A stretch of 64,000 nt of DNA from JALZVT01 sp039029135 (GCA_039029135.1 JBCCGT010000018.1:44764-108763), one strand, 5' to 3'. Counted from the stretch's first letter, positions 8,829 through 17,631 are shown. Notes: generated by a model not told the origin, from the letters alone. Program-made: numbers and translations.

Positions 8829-8903
8829 GCACCGGGTGTTCCTGTCGCGACCGCGAGACCCTGAAAGAGCGTGTTCGGGGGTGTTTCGGGGGTGGACGGT
8901 GGT

Positions 8904-8942
8904 GAAAGAGCGCCAAAGAGCGCCAAAGAGCGCCAAAGAGCG
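8904..8942. repeat. 10-bp tandem repeat CGCCAAAGAG upstream of rpmB
   Basis: The unit CGCCAAAGAG occurs three times exactly at 8911-8940, preceded by a partial copy (GTGAAAGAG) and followed by CG. It lies between radC and rpmB and does not look like coding sequence. It may be replication slippage or a site read in phase with the helix. Confidence 0.85.
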
Positions 8943-9043
8943 ACGGGATCAGCGACCGAAAGTGCCCACTCGGCGACTTGCCCGCGCGGGGTGGCGAGGG
9001 TAGACTCGCGCTCCTTTTTTCTCGCGGTCATGAGGTCAGCGTC

Positions 9044-9280
9044 ATGTCTCAGGTGTGCCAGGTCACCGGCAAGCGCCCGGCAGTCGGCAACAACGTGAGC
9101 CACGCCAATAACAGAACCCGGCGTCGGTTCCTGCCGAACCTGCACTATCATCGCTTCTGGGTAGAAGACGAGAAGCGCTTCGTGCGCCTGCGCGTCTCCG
9201 CCAAGGGCATGCGCATCATCGACAAGAAAGGCATCGACGTGGTCCTCGCCGACATGCGTAAGCGTGGCGAGAAGGTCTGA
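9044..9280 (+). CDS. rpmB: 50S ribosomal protein L28
   Basis: Small basic protein of the large ribosomal subunit. The 78-residue product begins MSQVCQVTGKRPAVGNNVSH, the highly conserved L28 N-terminus, and continues with ANNRTRRRFLPNLH and the C-terminal VSAKGMRIIDKKGID segment. The length equals the family norm. The ATG at 9044 is chosen because it gives the conserved N-terminus; upstream codons in the same frame are unrelated. It is followed by rpmG after 118 bases, the normal rpmB-rpmG operon. Confidence 0.98.
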   Translation: MSQVCQVTGKRPAVGNNVSHANNRTRRRFLPNLHYHRFWVEDEKRFVRLRVSAKGMRIIDKKGIDVVLADMRKRGEKV

Positions 9281-9398
9281 GGCACAGCCCAGACCGGTCT
9301 GCGGCCAAGAGGCCGGATTCCAGCCCACTTCAATCCATTCCAAAATGCGCTGATCTTGGGATCGGCAACCGAAGAGACATCCGAAAGGAACAGTCACC

Positions 9399-9554
9399 AT
9401 GCGCGACAAGATCAAACTGGTATCGACGGCAGGCACCGGTCATTACTACACGACCGACAAGAACAAGCGCACGATGCCCGACAAGTTCGAGATCAAGAAG
9501 TACGACCCGGTCGTACGCAAGCACGTGATCTACAAGGAAGCGAAGATCAAGTAG
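9399..9554 (+). CDS. rpmG: 50S ribosomal protein L33
   Basis: 51-residue ribosomal protein of the large subunit. It reads MRDKIKLVSTAGTGHYYTTD at the N-terminus and ends in DPVVRKHVIYKEAKIK, the L33 signature. It has no cysteines, so it is the zinc-independent form. Compared with E. coli L33 it lacks four residues at the N-terminus (MAKG). A clear Shine-Dalgarno region (GAAAGGAA) lies about nine bases before the ATG. It is the second gene of the rpmB-rpmG operon and is followed by a strong stem-loop. Confidence 0.98.
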   Translation: MRDKIKLVSTAGTGHYYTTDKNKRTMPDKFEIKKYDPVVRKHVIYKEAKIK

Positions 9555-9568
9555 CGATCTGTTCGCCT

Positions 9569-9595
9569 GGTCGGTCCCGCCGAGCCGGACCGACC
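9569..9595 (+). terminator. Stem-loop after rpmG
   Basis: A perfect 9-bp inverted repeat (GGTCGGTCC at 9569-9577 and GGACCGACC at 9587-9595) with a 9-base loop lies 14 bases after the rpmG stop. No T-run follows, so it may end transcription weakly or protect the 3' end of the mRNA. Confidence 0.6.
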
Positions 9596-9797
9596 GCGGC
9601 GCGCCGACGCCGCTACCCGACGGCTCGCCGTCCTTCCAGCCAAGTTCTACCGTGCCGCCTTGCTGCCGCGGTCAATTCACCCACTCTCCGTGCCTGTCTC
9701 CACCACGGGCCCCGACCCCTGCTGGTTGCTGCGGTTTCCCGCTGCTGGTGCCGTGCGGGTAAGCTGCCCGCTTAGCTGATCACCCACCAGACACGCC

Positions 9798-10634
9798 ATG
9801 CCGGAGCTTCCCGAAGTCGAAACCACGCGTCGCGGTATCGAAGACGCGGTCGTTGGCCGTGAGATCAGCGACTGGGTGGTGCGCGACGCCCGGCTGCGCT
9901 GGCCGGTCGAACTGCCGGAGCACCTGCGCGGGCGTCGGATGGAGCGCATCGATCGACGCGGCAAATATCTGCTGCTGCGCTGCGAAGGCGCCGGTTTGAT
10001 CGTGCATCTGGGCATGTCGGGATCGCTGCGGGTCGTGCCGGCCGATACCCCGCCGCGCAAGCACGACCACATCGATTTGGTGTTGGACGACGACAGCGCT
10101 CTACGGCTGCATGATCCCCGACGCTTCGGCAGCGTGCACTATCTCGATGAGCCGCTGGAGCGCCACTTCCTGCTCGCGAATCTCGGCGTCGAGCCGCTGG
10201 GCGAAGCGTTCGACGGCGCGCACCTGAAGGCTCTGGCGCGCGGCAAGCGCGTCGCGGTCAAGAACTTCATCATGAACAGCGCGGTTGTGGTCGGGGTCGG
10301 CAACATCTACGCGAACGAGGCCCTGTTCCTCGCCGGGATTCGGCCGACCGTGCCGGCCGGCAGCCTGTCGCTGCCGGCCTACACGGCACTGGCGGCGTCC
10401 ATTCGCCAGGTCCTGCTCGCCGCGATACAGATGGGTGGCACCACGCTGCGTGATTACGTCGGCAGCGCCGGCGACCGCGGTTACTTCAAGCAGTCGCTGA
10501 ACGTCTACGGCCGCGAGGGCGAACAGTGCACGCTCTGCGATAGCGCGCTTACGGATCTGCGTCTCGGGCAGCGTGCGACCGTGTACTGTCCGAAGTGCCA
10601 ACCACCACGCGGATTCAATCGGACCCGGTGCTAG
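9798..10634 (+). CDS. mutM: Formamidopyrimidine-DNA glycosylase (Fpg/MutM)
   Basis: Base-excision repair glycosylase and AP lyase that removes 8-oxoguanine and formamidopyrimidines. The protein starts PELPEVET, giving the catalytic N-terminal Pro and Glu after Met removal; the conserved lysine is Lys56 in RRGKYLLL. The H2TH region includes the conserved VGVGNIYANEALF segment. A C-terminal zinc finger with two CxxC pairs (CTLC and CPKC) is present. The usual end is extended by a few residues (PPRGFNRTRC). Its 278 residues are close to the E. coli 269. It stands alone between rpmG and a small secreted protein. Confidence 0.97.
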   Translation: MPELPEVETTRRGIEDAVVGREISDWVVRDARLRWPVELPEHLRGRRMERIDRRGKYLLLRCEGAGLIVHLGMSGSLRVVPADTPPRKHDHIDLVLDDDSALRLHDPRRFGSVHYLDEPLERHFLLANLGVEPLGEAFDGAHLKALARGKRVAVKNFIMNSAVVVGVGNIYANEALFLAGIRPTVPAGSLSLPAYTALAASIRQVLLAAIQMGGTTLRDYVGSAGDRGYFKQSLNVYGREGEQCTLCDSALTDLRLGQRATVYCPKCQPPRGFNRTRC

Positions 10635-10714
10635 ACTCGGTCGATGGATCGACTCGGGTCGCGCGGCCCATCGAGGGTGGCGAGGGTGGCGGGCATGATC
10701 CTGCTGTGAATGGC

Positions 10715-10739
10715 GATTGAACCCACTACGGGTTCAATC
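10715..10739. promoter_or_regulatory. Perfect 10-bp inverted repeat after mutM
   Basis: GATTGAACCC (10715-10724) and GGGTTCAATC (10730-10739) pair perfectly around a 5-base loop. It is about 80 bases after the mutM stop and 73 bases before the next start. There is no T-tract, so it could be an operator, a non-canonical terminator or an mRNA structure; the sequence alone does not decide. Confidence 0.5.
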
Positions 10740-10786
10740 CTATGCAAACCCCGGCTGCCCAAGCGGCAGCACCGCGGGTCCAAGAA

Positions 10787-10809
10787 CAAGGACTTTTCCA
10801 AGGACTTTT
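10787..10809 (+). repeat. Duplicated CAAGGACTTTT carrying the ribosome-binding site
   Basis: CAAGGACTTTT occurs at 10787-10797 and again at 10799-10809. Each copy contains AGGA. The second copy is correctly spaced (seven bases) before the ATG at 10812, so a ribosome-binding region seems to have been duplicated. Confidence 0.7.
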
Positions 10810-10811
10810 AG

Positions 10812-11141
10812 ATGAAGCACGTTGCTCTGATTGTTGCCGCGTCCCTCCTGGCCGCGACGCTCACGCCGACGAAGGCCTTTGCCGGCCCCGAAGACGAGCC
10901 TAACGGCGGTGAAATGCTGGTCGACGCGGCCATCGCGCGCCCGATCGGTGCGGTGACGACCGCCATCGGCGTCGTCGCTTTCGTCGCGACGCTGCCCTTC
11001 AGCGCGCTCGGCGGTAACGTCGATGCGGCCGCTGACAAGCTAGTCATTGATCCGGCGCGTGAGACCTTTGTGCGCTGCCTCGGCTGTGACCGCGCGGGTC
11101 GCCCCGAGCGCTTCCGCGGCAAGGAAGACGAGATCCGCTAA
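10812..11141 (+). CDS. Small secreted protein of unknown function
   Basis: 109-residue protein with a clear signal peptide (MKHVALIVAASLLAATLTPTKAFA, cleavage likely after AFA). The mature part holds a hydrophobic segment, RPIGAVTTAIGVVAFVATLP, which could be a membrane helix or a Gly/Ala-rich hairpin, followed by FSALGGNVDAAADKLVIDPA and a charged tail with CLGC. The pattern of RPxG, a hydrophobic segment, LPFSxxGG and PARxTF recalls small envelope proteins seen in other gammaproteobacteria, but I cannot name a function. Its end overlaps the convergent coaD gene by four bases. Confidence 0.7.
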   Translation: MKHVALIVAASLLAATLTPTKAFAGPEDEPNGGEMLVDAAIARPIGAVTTAIGVVAFVATLPFSALGGNVDAAADKLVIDPARETFVRCLGCDRAGRPERFRGKEDEIR

Positions 11142-11632
11142 CCCTGCAGGGTCTCTACGACCACCGGATGCACGAACTGCGAGATGTCGCCGCCGAGGCC
11201 TGCGATCTCGCGCACCAGCGTCGATGAGATGAACGAGCAGTCGTGCGATGTCGGCAGGAACACGTACTCGATGTCGGGATCGAGTGACTGGTTCATCTCG
11301 GCCATCTGAAATTCGTAGTCGAAGTCCATCATGTTGCGCAGACCGCGCAGGATGAAGCGCGTCTCCTTGCGCTTGACGAATTCGACGAGCAGCCCGCTGA
11401 ACGCCTCGACGGTGACCCGATCGCCGTACTCTGCAAGTACCGTCTCGCATAGCTGGATGCGCTTCGCGTGGTAGGCCGCCGGGTCTTTCTGCGCGGACGT
11501 GCCGATCGCGAGGATCACGTGATCGAACAGATTGAGTGCTCGACGCACCAGATCGGTGTGGCCGTTGGTGATCGGGTTGAACGAACCCGGATAGATAACG
11601 GTGCGGCTGACGCCTGAACTGCTGAGTGTGAT
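11138..11632 (-). CDS. coaD: Phosphopantetheine adenylyltransferase, apparent ATC start
   Basis: Penultimate step of coenzyme A synthesis: adenylates 4'-phosphopantetheine. The protein contains the nucleotidyltransferase motif TNGH within VIYPGSFNPITNGH, the LRGLRNMMDFDYEFQMA segment and the ISSTLVRE motif. The reading frame between the preceding in-frame TGA and the conserved VIYPGSF has no ATG, GTG, TTG or CTG. An ATC at 11632-11630 lies seven bases after AGGGGAG (11646-11640) and gives 164 residues, near the usual 160, with an N-terminus (x)TLSSSGVSRTVIYPG. An internal GTG at 11548 would delete the active-site loop. A sequencing error remains possible. Confidence 0.85.
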   Translation of the reverse strand: MTLSSSGVSRTVIYPGSFNPITNGHTDLVRRALNLFDHVILAIGTSAQKDPAAYHAKRIQLCETVLAEYGDRVTVEAFSGLLVEFVKRKETRFILRGLRNMMDFDYEFQMAEMNQSLDPDIEYVFLPTSHDCSFISSTLVREIAGLGGDISQFVHPVVVETLQG

Positions 11633-11737
11633 GGCGGCGCTCCCCTGTCGCCAGCGGCCTCATATGCGGCCTGATTCGCGATACTAGCGAAGCGATTCGA
11701 GACGCGCAAAGTGTCGCGCTGGGCGCGGGAGCGGCCC

Positions 11738-12313
11738 TCAGCCCGCAAGAGCCAGCAGCGTCGCGCGGGCATCCCCGAAGCGTTTTTCGCGGACCACCGT
11801 CCAGGCTGGCGGCCAGTCGGCGGGCGTCTGCCAGGCGGTCTCGACGTACACCAGCGCGCCGTCCGCGAGCAGGTCCTGTGTGAGCTCGCGCAGCACGCGC
11901 GGCACGAGCTGGTCCGCAAAGGGCGGATCGACGAGCACGATGTCATAGCGGATCGATCCGCGAGCGCGGCGCAGGAAGGCGAACGCGTCTGACTGTTCGA
12001 CGCGCGCGGGTGGCTCCTGGTCTGCTGCGCGTTCCTGCAGTGTTACGAGGTTGTCGCGCAGCGCGCGGGCGACGCGCGCGCTGTGCTCGACAAAGTCGAC
12101 GCCGGCGGCGCCGCGCGACAGCGCCTCGAGACCCAGCGCGCCCGAGCCCGCGAACAGGTCCAGGCAGCGCGCGCCGGGCAGCTGCGGCAGCAGCCAGTTG
12201 AACAGCGTCTCCCGGGTGCGATCTGCGCTCGGGCGCAGACCGCGAGCGTCGGGAAAGCGTACCTTTCGCGCTTTCCACTTACCGCCGATAATGCGGATCG
12301 TATTTCGTTGCAT
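11738..12313 (-). CDS. rsmD: 16S rRNA (guanine(966)-N2)-methyltransferase
   Basis: SAM-dependent methylation of G966 in 16S rRNA. The 191-residue protein begins with RIIGGKWKARKV, typical for RsmD, then has motif I (LDLFAGSGALGLEALSRGA) and the catalytic DPPF motif in DIVLVDPPFADQ. The ATG at 12313 gives the normal length. It is divergent from ftsY by 27 bases, a conserved arrangement, and lies upstream of coaD on the same strand. Confidence 0.95.
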   Translation of the reverse strand: MQRNTIRIIGGKWKARKVRFPDARGLRPSADRTRETLFNWLLPQLPGARCLDLFAGSGALGLEALSRGAAGVDFVEHSARVARALRDNLVTLQERAADQEPPARVEQSDAFAFLRRARGSIRYDIVLVDPPFADQLVPRVLRELTQDLLADGALVYVETAWQTPADWPPAWTVVREKRFGDARATLLALAG

Positions 12314-12340
12314 GAGAAAATCTTGACGGAAACTGACTCA

Positions 12341-13315
12341 ATGTCGAGCGACGCAGGGGATTCGCAGCCGGGTAGCGAAGAGCGCGGCGGGCTGTGGAAG
12401 CGCTTCAAGCGCGGCCTGAGCAAAACCCGCGAGCAGCTCGGCTCGGGCGTCGGCAACCTGCTGCTCGGCGAAAAAGAGATCAGCGACGACGTGCTCGACG
12501 AACTCGAGACTGCGCTGCTGGTGACCGACGTCGGGATCGACGCCACCGCCGCAATCATGGAGCGCCTGACCGCGCGCGTGAAGCGGCGCGAGCTGAACGA
12601 CACCGTTGCCCTGCACGGCGCGCTGGGCGAGGTCTTACTCGACATGCTCGCACCCATGACGGGTGAGTTTTCAGTAACGGTGGAGAGCAAGCCCTGCGTC
12701 GTGTTCTTCGTCGGGGTCAACGGCGTCGGCAAGACGACGACGATCGGCAAGCTCGCGCACCGCCTGAAGTCCGAGGGCCGCGCGGTCATGCTCGCGGCCG
12801 GCGACACCTTCCGCGCGGCGGCGGTCGAACAGCTGCAGACCTGGGGCGAACGCAACGATGTCCCGGTCGTCGCCCAGGCGCAGGGCAGCGACAGCGCCTC
12901 GGTGGTGTTCGATGCCGTGCAGGCCGGACGCTCCCGCGGGGTCGACGTGGTGCTCGCTGACACGGCCGGGCGCCTGCAGGCGAAGAGCAACCTGATGGAC
13001 GAGTTGGCGAAGATTCGCCGCGTCGTGGCGCGCATCGACGACCAGGCGCCCCACGAGGTGATCCTGGTGCTCGATGGCGGTGTTGGACAGAACGCATTGA
13101 GCCAGCTGCGCGAATTTCACGACACGGTGGGCGTTACGGGGCTGGTGCTGACCAAGCTCGACGGCACGGCAAAGGCCGGGGTGCTGTTTGCGCTGGCGCA
13201 CGCGCTGGGCGAGCGGCGCCTGCCGGTCTACTTCGTCGGCGTGGGCGAGGCGGTGGAAGACCTGCGGCCGTTCGAGCCCGAGCCCTTCGTCAGCGCGCTG
13301 CTTGATCGGGACTGA
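12341..13315 (+). CDS. ftsY: Signal recognition particle receptor FtsY
   Basis: GTPase that docks SRP-ribosome complexes at the membrane for co-translational insertion. After a short acidic and serine-rich N-terminus, the NG domain includes the N-domain helices (LLGEKEISDDVLDELETALL), P-loop GVNGVGKTT (about residues 125-133), DTFRAAAVEQL, DTAGR and the G4 motif TKLDGTAKAG. With the ATG at 12341 it has 324 residues; the N-terminal A domain is much shorter than in E. coli. It heads the ftsY-ftsE-ftsX-rpoH series. Confidence 0.96.
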   Translation: MSSDAGDSQPGSEERGGLWKRFKRGLSKTREQLGSGVGNLLLGEKEISDDVLDELETALLVTDVGIDATAAIMERLTARVKRRELNDTVALHGALGEVLLDMLAPMTGEFSVTVESKPCVVFFVGVNGVGKTTTIGKLAHRLKSEGRAVMLAAGDTFRAAAVEQLQTWGERNDVPVVAQAQGSDSASVVFDAVQAGRSRGVDVVLADTAGRLQAKSNLMDELAKIRRVVARIDDQAPHEVILVLDGGVGQNALSQLREFHDTVGVTGLVLTKLDGTAKAGVLFALAHALGERRLPVYFVGVGEAVEDLRPFEPEPFVSALLDRD

Positions 13316-13324
13316 CGAGCGTTC

Positions 13325-14044
13325 ATGGGTAGCATCGAATTTCGCGGCGTCAGCAAGCGCTACGGCAATGGCATGGACGCGCTGGCCGACGTGTCGGTGC
13401 GTATCCCCGCGGGGTCGATGACGTTCCTCACCGGCCACTCGGGCGCCGGTAAGAGCACCTTCCTGCGGCTGCTGCTGCAGCTCGAGCGGCCCTCGCAGGG
13501 CGCCATAGAAGTGAACGGCGTCGACGTGGCGCGGCTACCGGAGCGTGCGCTGCCGGACTACCGGCGTCATCTGGGCGCCGTCTTTCAGGATCACCACCTG
13601 CTCGCGAATCGCACCGTCTATGACAACGTCGCCCTGCCGCTGAGGGTCGGCGGCATGCGCGAGCGCGAGGCCGCCCGCCGCGTGCGCGCGGCGCTCTCGA
13701 GGGTTGGGCTGCTGGAGAAGGAGCGGACGCTGCCCAGCGCGCTGTCCACCGGCGAACAGCAGCGGGTCGGGATCGCGCGCGCAGTGGTGAACCGCCCCAA
13801 GATCCTGCTCGCGGACGAGCCCACCGGCAATCTCGACCCGGAGCTGTCGCGCGACATCATGGCGCTGTTTCAGCAGTTTCAGCAGGTGGGCACGACGGTG
13901 ATCGTCGCCAGCCACGACCGCGAGCTGATCAACGCCCTCGGCAGCCGCATCATCGAGCTGTCTCGTGGGCATCTGCTGCGCGACCTGGCGGGCGTCGCCG
14001 ACCTCGCGGCACCCAATGGGGGCGAATCGCACCGTGGCGCGTAG
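13325..14044 (+). CDS. ftsE: Cell division ATP-binding protein FtsE
   Basis: ATPase of the FtsEX complex, which activates septal peptidoglycan hydrolases during division. It has Walker A GHSGAGKST (residues 37-45), the Q-loop VFQDHHLL, the signature LSTGEQQRVGIARA, Walker B ILLADEPTGNLD and the H-loop VIVASHD. The 239-residue length is slightly above the E. coli 222 because of a C-terminal extension that overlaps ftsX. The start lies nine bases after ftsY. Confidence 0.96.
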   Translation: MGSIEFRGVSKRYGNGMDALADVSVRIPAGSMTFLTGHSGAGKSTFLRLLLQLERPSQGAIEVNGVDVARLPERALPDYRRHLGAVFQDHHLLANRTVYDNVALPLRVGGMREREAARRVRAALSRVGLLEKERTLPSALSTGEQQRVGIARAVVNRPKILLADEPTGNLDPELSRDIMALFQQFQQVGTTVIVASHDRELINALGSRIIELSRGHLLRDLAGVADLAAPNGGESHRGA

Positions 14045-14990
14045 CCGCGCGCTGCCCTGGCCGCGCGCATCGCGCTCGCCCTTCGCCTGGTGGCGCGATC
14101 ACTGGCGGGACGCGCGCGAGAGCCTGAGCTTTATCACAGAGCATCTGTCGACATCGCTGCTCGTGTGGCTGTTGATCGGCATCGCGCTGGCCCTGCCGGC
14201 CGGGCTGTACCTGCTGCAGCGCAATCTGGCGGTCGCCGACGACGAATGGCAGGGTCGCGTTGGCCTCAGCGTCTACTTCACGCTCGACGCGACGCCGGAA
14301 CAGATCGAGGCGGGCGTGCGCCTGGCGCGAGAGTCGCGGCTGGTGGCCGACGTCAACAGCATCGATCCGGCGACCGCGCTGCGGGAGTTCGAGTCCTTCG
14401 CGGGCCTCGCGAATGCCCTGGAGCTGCTGGACGACAACCCGCTGCCGCACTCGCTGAAGCTGTCGCTGGTGGGATTTGCCGACCTGCTGGATCTGCAGGA
14501 GCTTGCGGAACGCTTCGAGGGGGCGGCCGGCGTCGATCTGGTGGTGGTGGAAAAACACTGGCTCGAGCGGCTGGCCGCGCTCACGACCCTGGTGAAGCGG
14601 CTCGGCCTGCTGATCGGCGTGCTGTTCGCGGTGGGCGCGGTGCTCGTGACCGCGGCCTCGGTGCGCCTCGCCATCGAGGCGCGGCTGGACGAGCTGCGGG
14701 TGCAGAAGCTCGTCGGCGCGTCGCCGGCGTTCCTGCGCCGGCCGTTCTTGTATTTCGGCATTCTCTACGGGCTCGGCGGCGCCCTGCTCGCACTGATGGT
14801 GCTGTCGCTGGCGTTGGTTGCGCTGGAGGGGCCGCTGGTGCGGCTGCTAGAAAGCTACGGCGGGGACTTGAAAGTGGCGGGCTTCGACCCCAGCTTCCTC
14901 GCAGGCGTGCTGCTGCTCGGTGCGCTGCTGGGGCTGTTTGGCGCCCTGCTGGCGAGCCGCAGCCGACTCGATGCTATCGAGATTGTCTGA
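14016..14990 (+). CDS. ftsX: Cell division protein FtsX
   Basis: Integral membrane partner of FtsE, with an extracytoplasmic loop that contacts hydrolase activators. A basic N-terminus is followed by a membrane helix (LLVWLLIGIALALPAGLYLL), a large extracytoplasmic domain with FESFAGLANALELL, then three further helices near the C-terminus, including GVLFAVGAVLVTAASVRLAIEARLDELRVQKLVGA, the FtsX signature. The ATG at 14016 is used; a GTG at 14034 with GGGGGCGA upstream is equally plausible and would remove six residues. Either start overlaps the end of ftsE, implying translational coupling. Confidence 0.92.
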   Translation: MGANRTVARSRALPWPRASRSPFAWWRDHWRDARESLSFITEHLSTSLLVWLLIGIALALPAGLYLLQRNLAVADDEWQGRVGLSVYFTLDATPEQIEAGVRLARESRLVADVNSIDPATALREFESFAGLANALELLDDNPLPHSLKLSLVGFADLLDLQELAERFEGAAGVDLVVVEKHWLERLAALTTLVKRLGLLIGVLFAVGAVLVTAASVRLAIEARLDELRVQKLVGASPAFLRRPFLYFGILYGLGGALLALMVLSLALVALEGPLVRLLESYGGDLKVAGFDPSFLAGVLLLGALLGLFGALLASRSRLDAIEIV

Positions 14991-15080
14991 CGAAAACTGG
15001 GCGGAGTGTGCCTGGTCGTCGCCAAGACGATAAAAAACGCATGTAAAACAATAGGTTGTGTTGGTCGGGCGTGCGACTCA

Positions 15081-15104
15081 GGTCGCGGAACCGCGACCGC
15101 TTTT
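15081..15104 (+). terminator. Rho-independent terminator after ftsX
   Basis: GGTCGCG (15081-15087) and CGCGACC (15092-15098) form a 7-bp GC stem with a 4-base GAAC loop, followed by GC and TTTT. It lies between ftsX and the rpoH promoter and would separate the two units. Confidence 0.65.
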
Positions 15105-15132
15105 AGCAGTCTCAGTATGAGAGTGCTAAAAT
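15103..15132 (+). promoter_or_regulatory. Extended -10 promoter for rpoH
   Basis: TTAGCA (15103-15108) and TAAAAT (15127-15132) are 18 bases apart, and the -10 box is preceded by TGC, the extended -10 element. TTAGCA and TGCTAA also form an inverted repeat around the spacer. The site lies 30 bases before the rpoH ATG and looks like a housekeeping (sigma-70) promoter. Confidence 0.6.
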
Positions 15133-15161
15133 TGCCCCGTCTGAAGAGGTAGATCCAACTC

Positions 15162-16022
<861 letters not shown>

Positions 16023-16031
16023 CGGCCCGCC

Positions 16032-16409
16032 GTGTCTGCCGCGTGGGCTCTCGCCGCCGCCGGGCTGAATGGCCTGCTGGCCGTTGGTCTTGGCGCCTTC
16101 GGCGCGCATGCCCTCAAACCCCGTCTGCTCGCCGCCGACACGCTGTCCGCTTGGGATACCGCGGTGCTCTATCACCTTGTACACAGCGCGGCGCTGCTTG
16201 GCCTCGCCGCCTGGTGGCGGGCGAGCGGCGCATCGATGGCAGGTCCGGCGATTGCCTTTCTGCTCGGCATGCTGATGTTCAGCGGCAGTCTCTATTGGCT
16301 CGCGCTCGGCGGACCGCGCTGGCTGGGTCCGGTGACGCCGATCGGCGGCACGGCGCTGCTGGCGGGCTGGGGGCTCATCGTCTGGCACGCGCTCGGCCGT
16401 CCGGGCTGA
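16032..16409 (+). CDS. DUF423 family membrane protein
   Basis: 125-residue inner-membrane protein of the DUF423 (YgdD-like) family; function unknown. It has about four hydrophobic helices, starting with ALAAAGLNGLLAVGLGAFGAHAL and including the family features GAFGAHALK, YHLVHSAALL and SGSLYWLAL. The start is GTG at 16032, ten bases after the rpoH stop. It is followed almost directly by trmB, so the two may be co-transcribed. Confidence 0.85.
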   Translation: MSAAWALAAAGLNGLLAVGLGAFGAHALKPRLLAADTLSAWDTAVLYHLVHSAALLGLAAWWRASGASMAGPAIAFLLGMLMFSGSLYWLALGGPRWLGPVTPIGGTALLAGWGLIVWHALGRPG

Positions 16410-16412
16410 GCG

Positions 16413-17186
16413 ATGAGCGGCAGGGAAGGGGAGACCGACGCGGAGCAAGCCGCGCCATCGGGTGACGAACGCGCGCCAGTCCCGTCTAGCACGACCCAAA
16501 CCGAAGCCAGCCAACACCCGCGTCAGGTCTATGTCCGGCGTCGCGGACGCATGACGCGGGGTCAGGCGCGAGCGCTGGAAACCCTGCAAACGCGCTTCGT
16601 CATCGAACCGCAAGACACCTCCTTCGAAGACTACTCGGCGGATCGAGAGCCCGCGCCGCTCGGCGTCGAGATCGGCTTCGGCATGGGGCAGGCGCTCGCG
16701 GAGTGGGCGCTCGAGCGTCAGGACTGGCGGCTGCTGGGCATCGAGGTCTACCAGCCGGGCATCGGCTCGCTGCTGCTCCAACTCGAAGAAGCCGGCGCGA
16801 CCAACGTGCGTGTATTGGAGGCGGATGCGCGGGAGATCTTCGAACGCTGGCTGCCGGCGGCGTCGGTGCGAGAGATTCACATCTACTTTCCGGATCCGTG
16901 GCCGAAGAAGCGACACGCGTCGCGAAGAATCGTGCAGCCGGATACGCTGGCGGTGTTCGCGAACGCGCTGGAGCCTGGTGGCCTGCTGCATCTGGCGACG
17001 GACTGGCAGTCCTATGCGGAGTGGATGCTGGAATGCGCCCAGGGCGAGCCACGGCTTCGAAACCTCGCGGCGGGCTTCGCGCCGCGCCCTGACGACCGTC
17101 CCGTGACTCGCTTCGAGGCGCGCGGCCAGCGCCTGGGGCACGACGTCTGGGATCTCAAGCTCGAGCGCGTTGCGAACGAGCCCTGA
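16413..17186 (+). CDS. trmB: tRNA (guanine-N7-)-methyltransferase
   Basis: SAM-dependent enzyme that makes m7G46 in the tRNA variable loop. Residues up to about 40 form a polar, low-complexity extension. The core contains VEIGFGMGQALAEWA (SAM motif I), GIEVYQPGIG, the signature HIYFPDPWPKKRHASRRI and ATDWQSYAEWML. At 257 residues it is a little longer than E. coli TrmB (239), explained by the N-terminus. The ATG lies three bases after the DUF423 stop. Confidence 0.95.
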   Translation: MSGREGETDAEQAAPSGDERAPVPSSTTQTEASQHPRQVYVRRRGRMTRGQARALETLQTRFVIEPQDTSFEDYSADREPAPLGVEIGFGMGQALAEWALERQDWRLLGIEVYQPGIGSLLLQLEEAGATNVRVLEADAREIFERWLPAASVREIHIYFPDPWPKKRHASRRIVQPDTLAVFANALEPGGLLHLATDWQSYAEWMLECAQGEPRLRNLAAGFAPRPDDRPVTRFEARGQRLGHDVWDLKLERVANEP

Positions 17187-17235
17187 GGCGGCGGGTGTGT
17201 AGACTGCGCGTAACCAAGACTGGGGGGAACGACCA

Positions 17236-17631
17236 TTGATCGAAGACCGACTGAGCGCGCTGGCGCTGTGGGTGGGAGCGCACCTGATCCTGACGCTGGT
17301 GCTGGCGCTCAACGTTACGCGCCACCGGCTGAACGCGGGCAAAGACGAGTACACTCCGGAGCGCCTGGAGCGGGCGATCCGGGCCCACGGCAACAACATC
17401 GAGTACGTGCCGTTCGTGCTGTTGGGCATCGTGGTGCTGTACTTCTGCGGCCTGGCGGCGCTGTGGATCCACGCGCTCTGCGGTCTACTGCTGGTTGCGC
17501 GACTTTGCCACGCGCACGGCATTCAGCAGGAAGGACCCTTGCCGAAGACCCGGGTGATCGGCAACGTCGGAACCTGGCTCGTTATGCTGCTGGTCGGGCT
17601 GCGACTGATCGCGCGGGCTTTCGGCTTGTAA
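17236..17631 (+). CDS. MAPEG family membrane protein
   Basis: 131-residue protein of the membrane-associated eicosanoid and glutathione metabolism family, typically glutathione-S-transferase-like proteins in bacteria. It shows the expected four helices and the motif ERLERAIRAHGNNIEYVPFVLL (conserved R-AxxN-x-E-xxP pattern), followed by ARLCHAHGI. The start is a TTG at 17236 preceded by GGGGGGAA. The precise substrate cannot be told. It converges with hemW. Confidence 0.85.
   Translation: MIEDRLSALALWVGAHLILTLVLALNVTRHRLNAGKDEYTPERLERAIRAHGNNIEYVPFVLLGIVVLYFCGLAALWIHALCGLLLVARLCHAHGIQQEGPLPKTRVIGNVGTWLVMLLVGLRLIARAFGL

Noticed and set aside
11040..11663. 207-residue minus-strand frame starting with an ATG just upstream of coaD
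   Set aside because: It is out of frame with the conserved CoaD sequence and its product is Arg/His-rich with no family features; it is the shadow of coaD. It is the only nearby ATG, which is why the ATC start of coaD stands out.
15061..15161. RpoH thermosensor in the leader
   Set aside because: The known thermosensor lies largely within the coding sequence and depends on folding; no clear pairing with the start region is visible.
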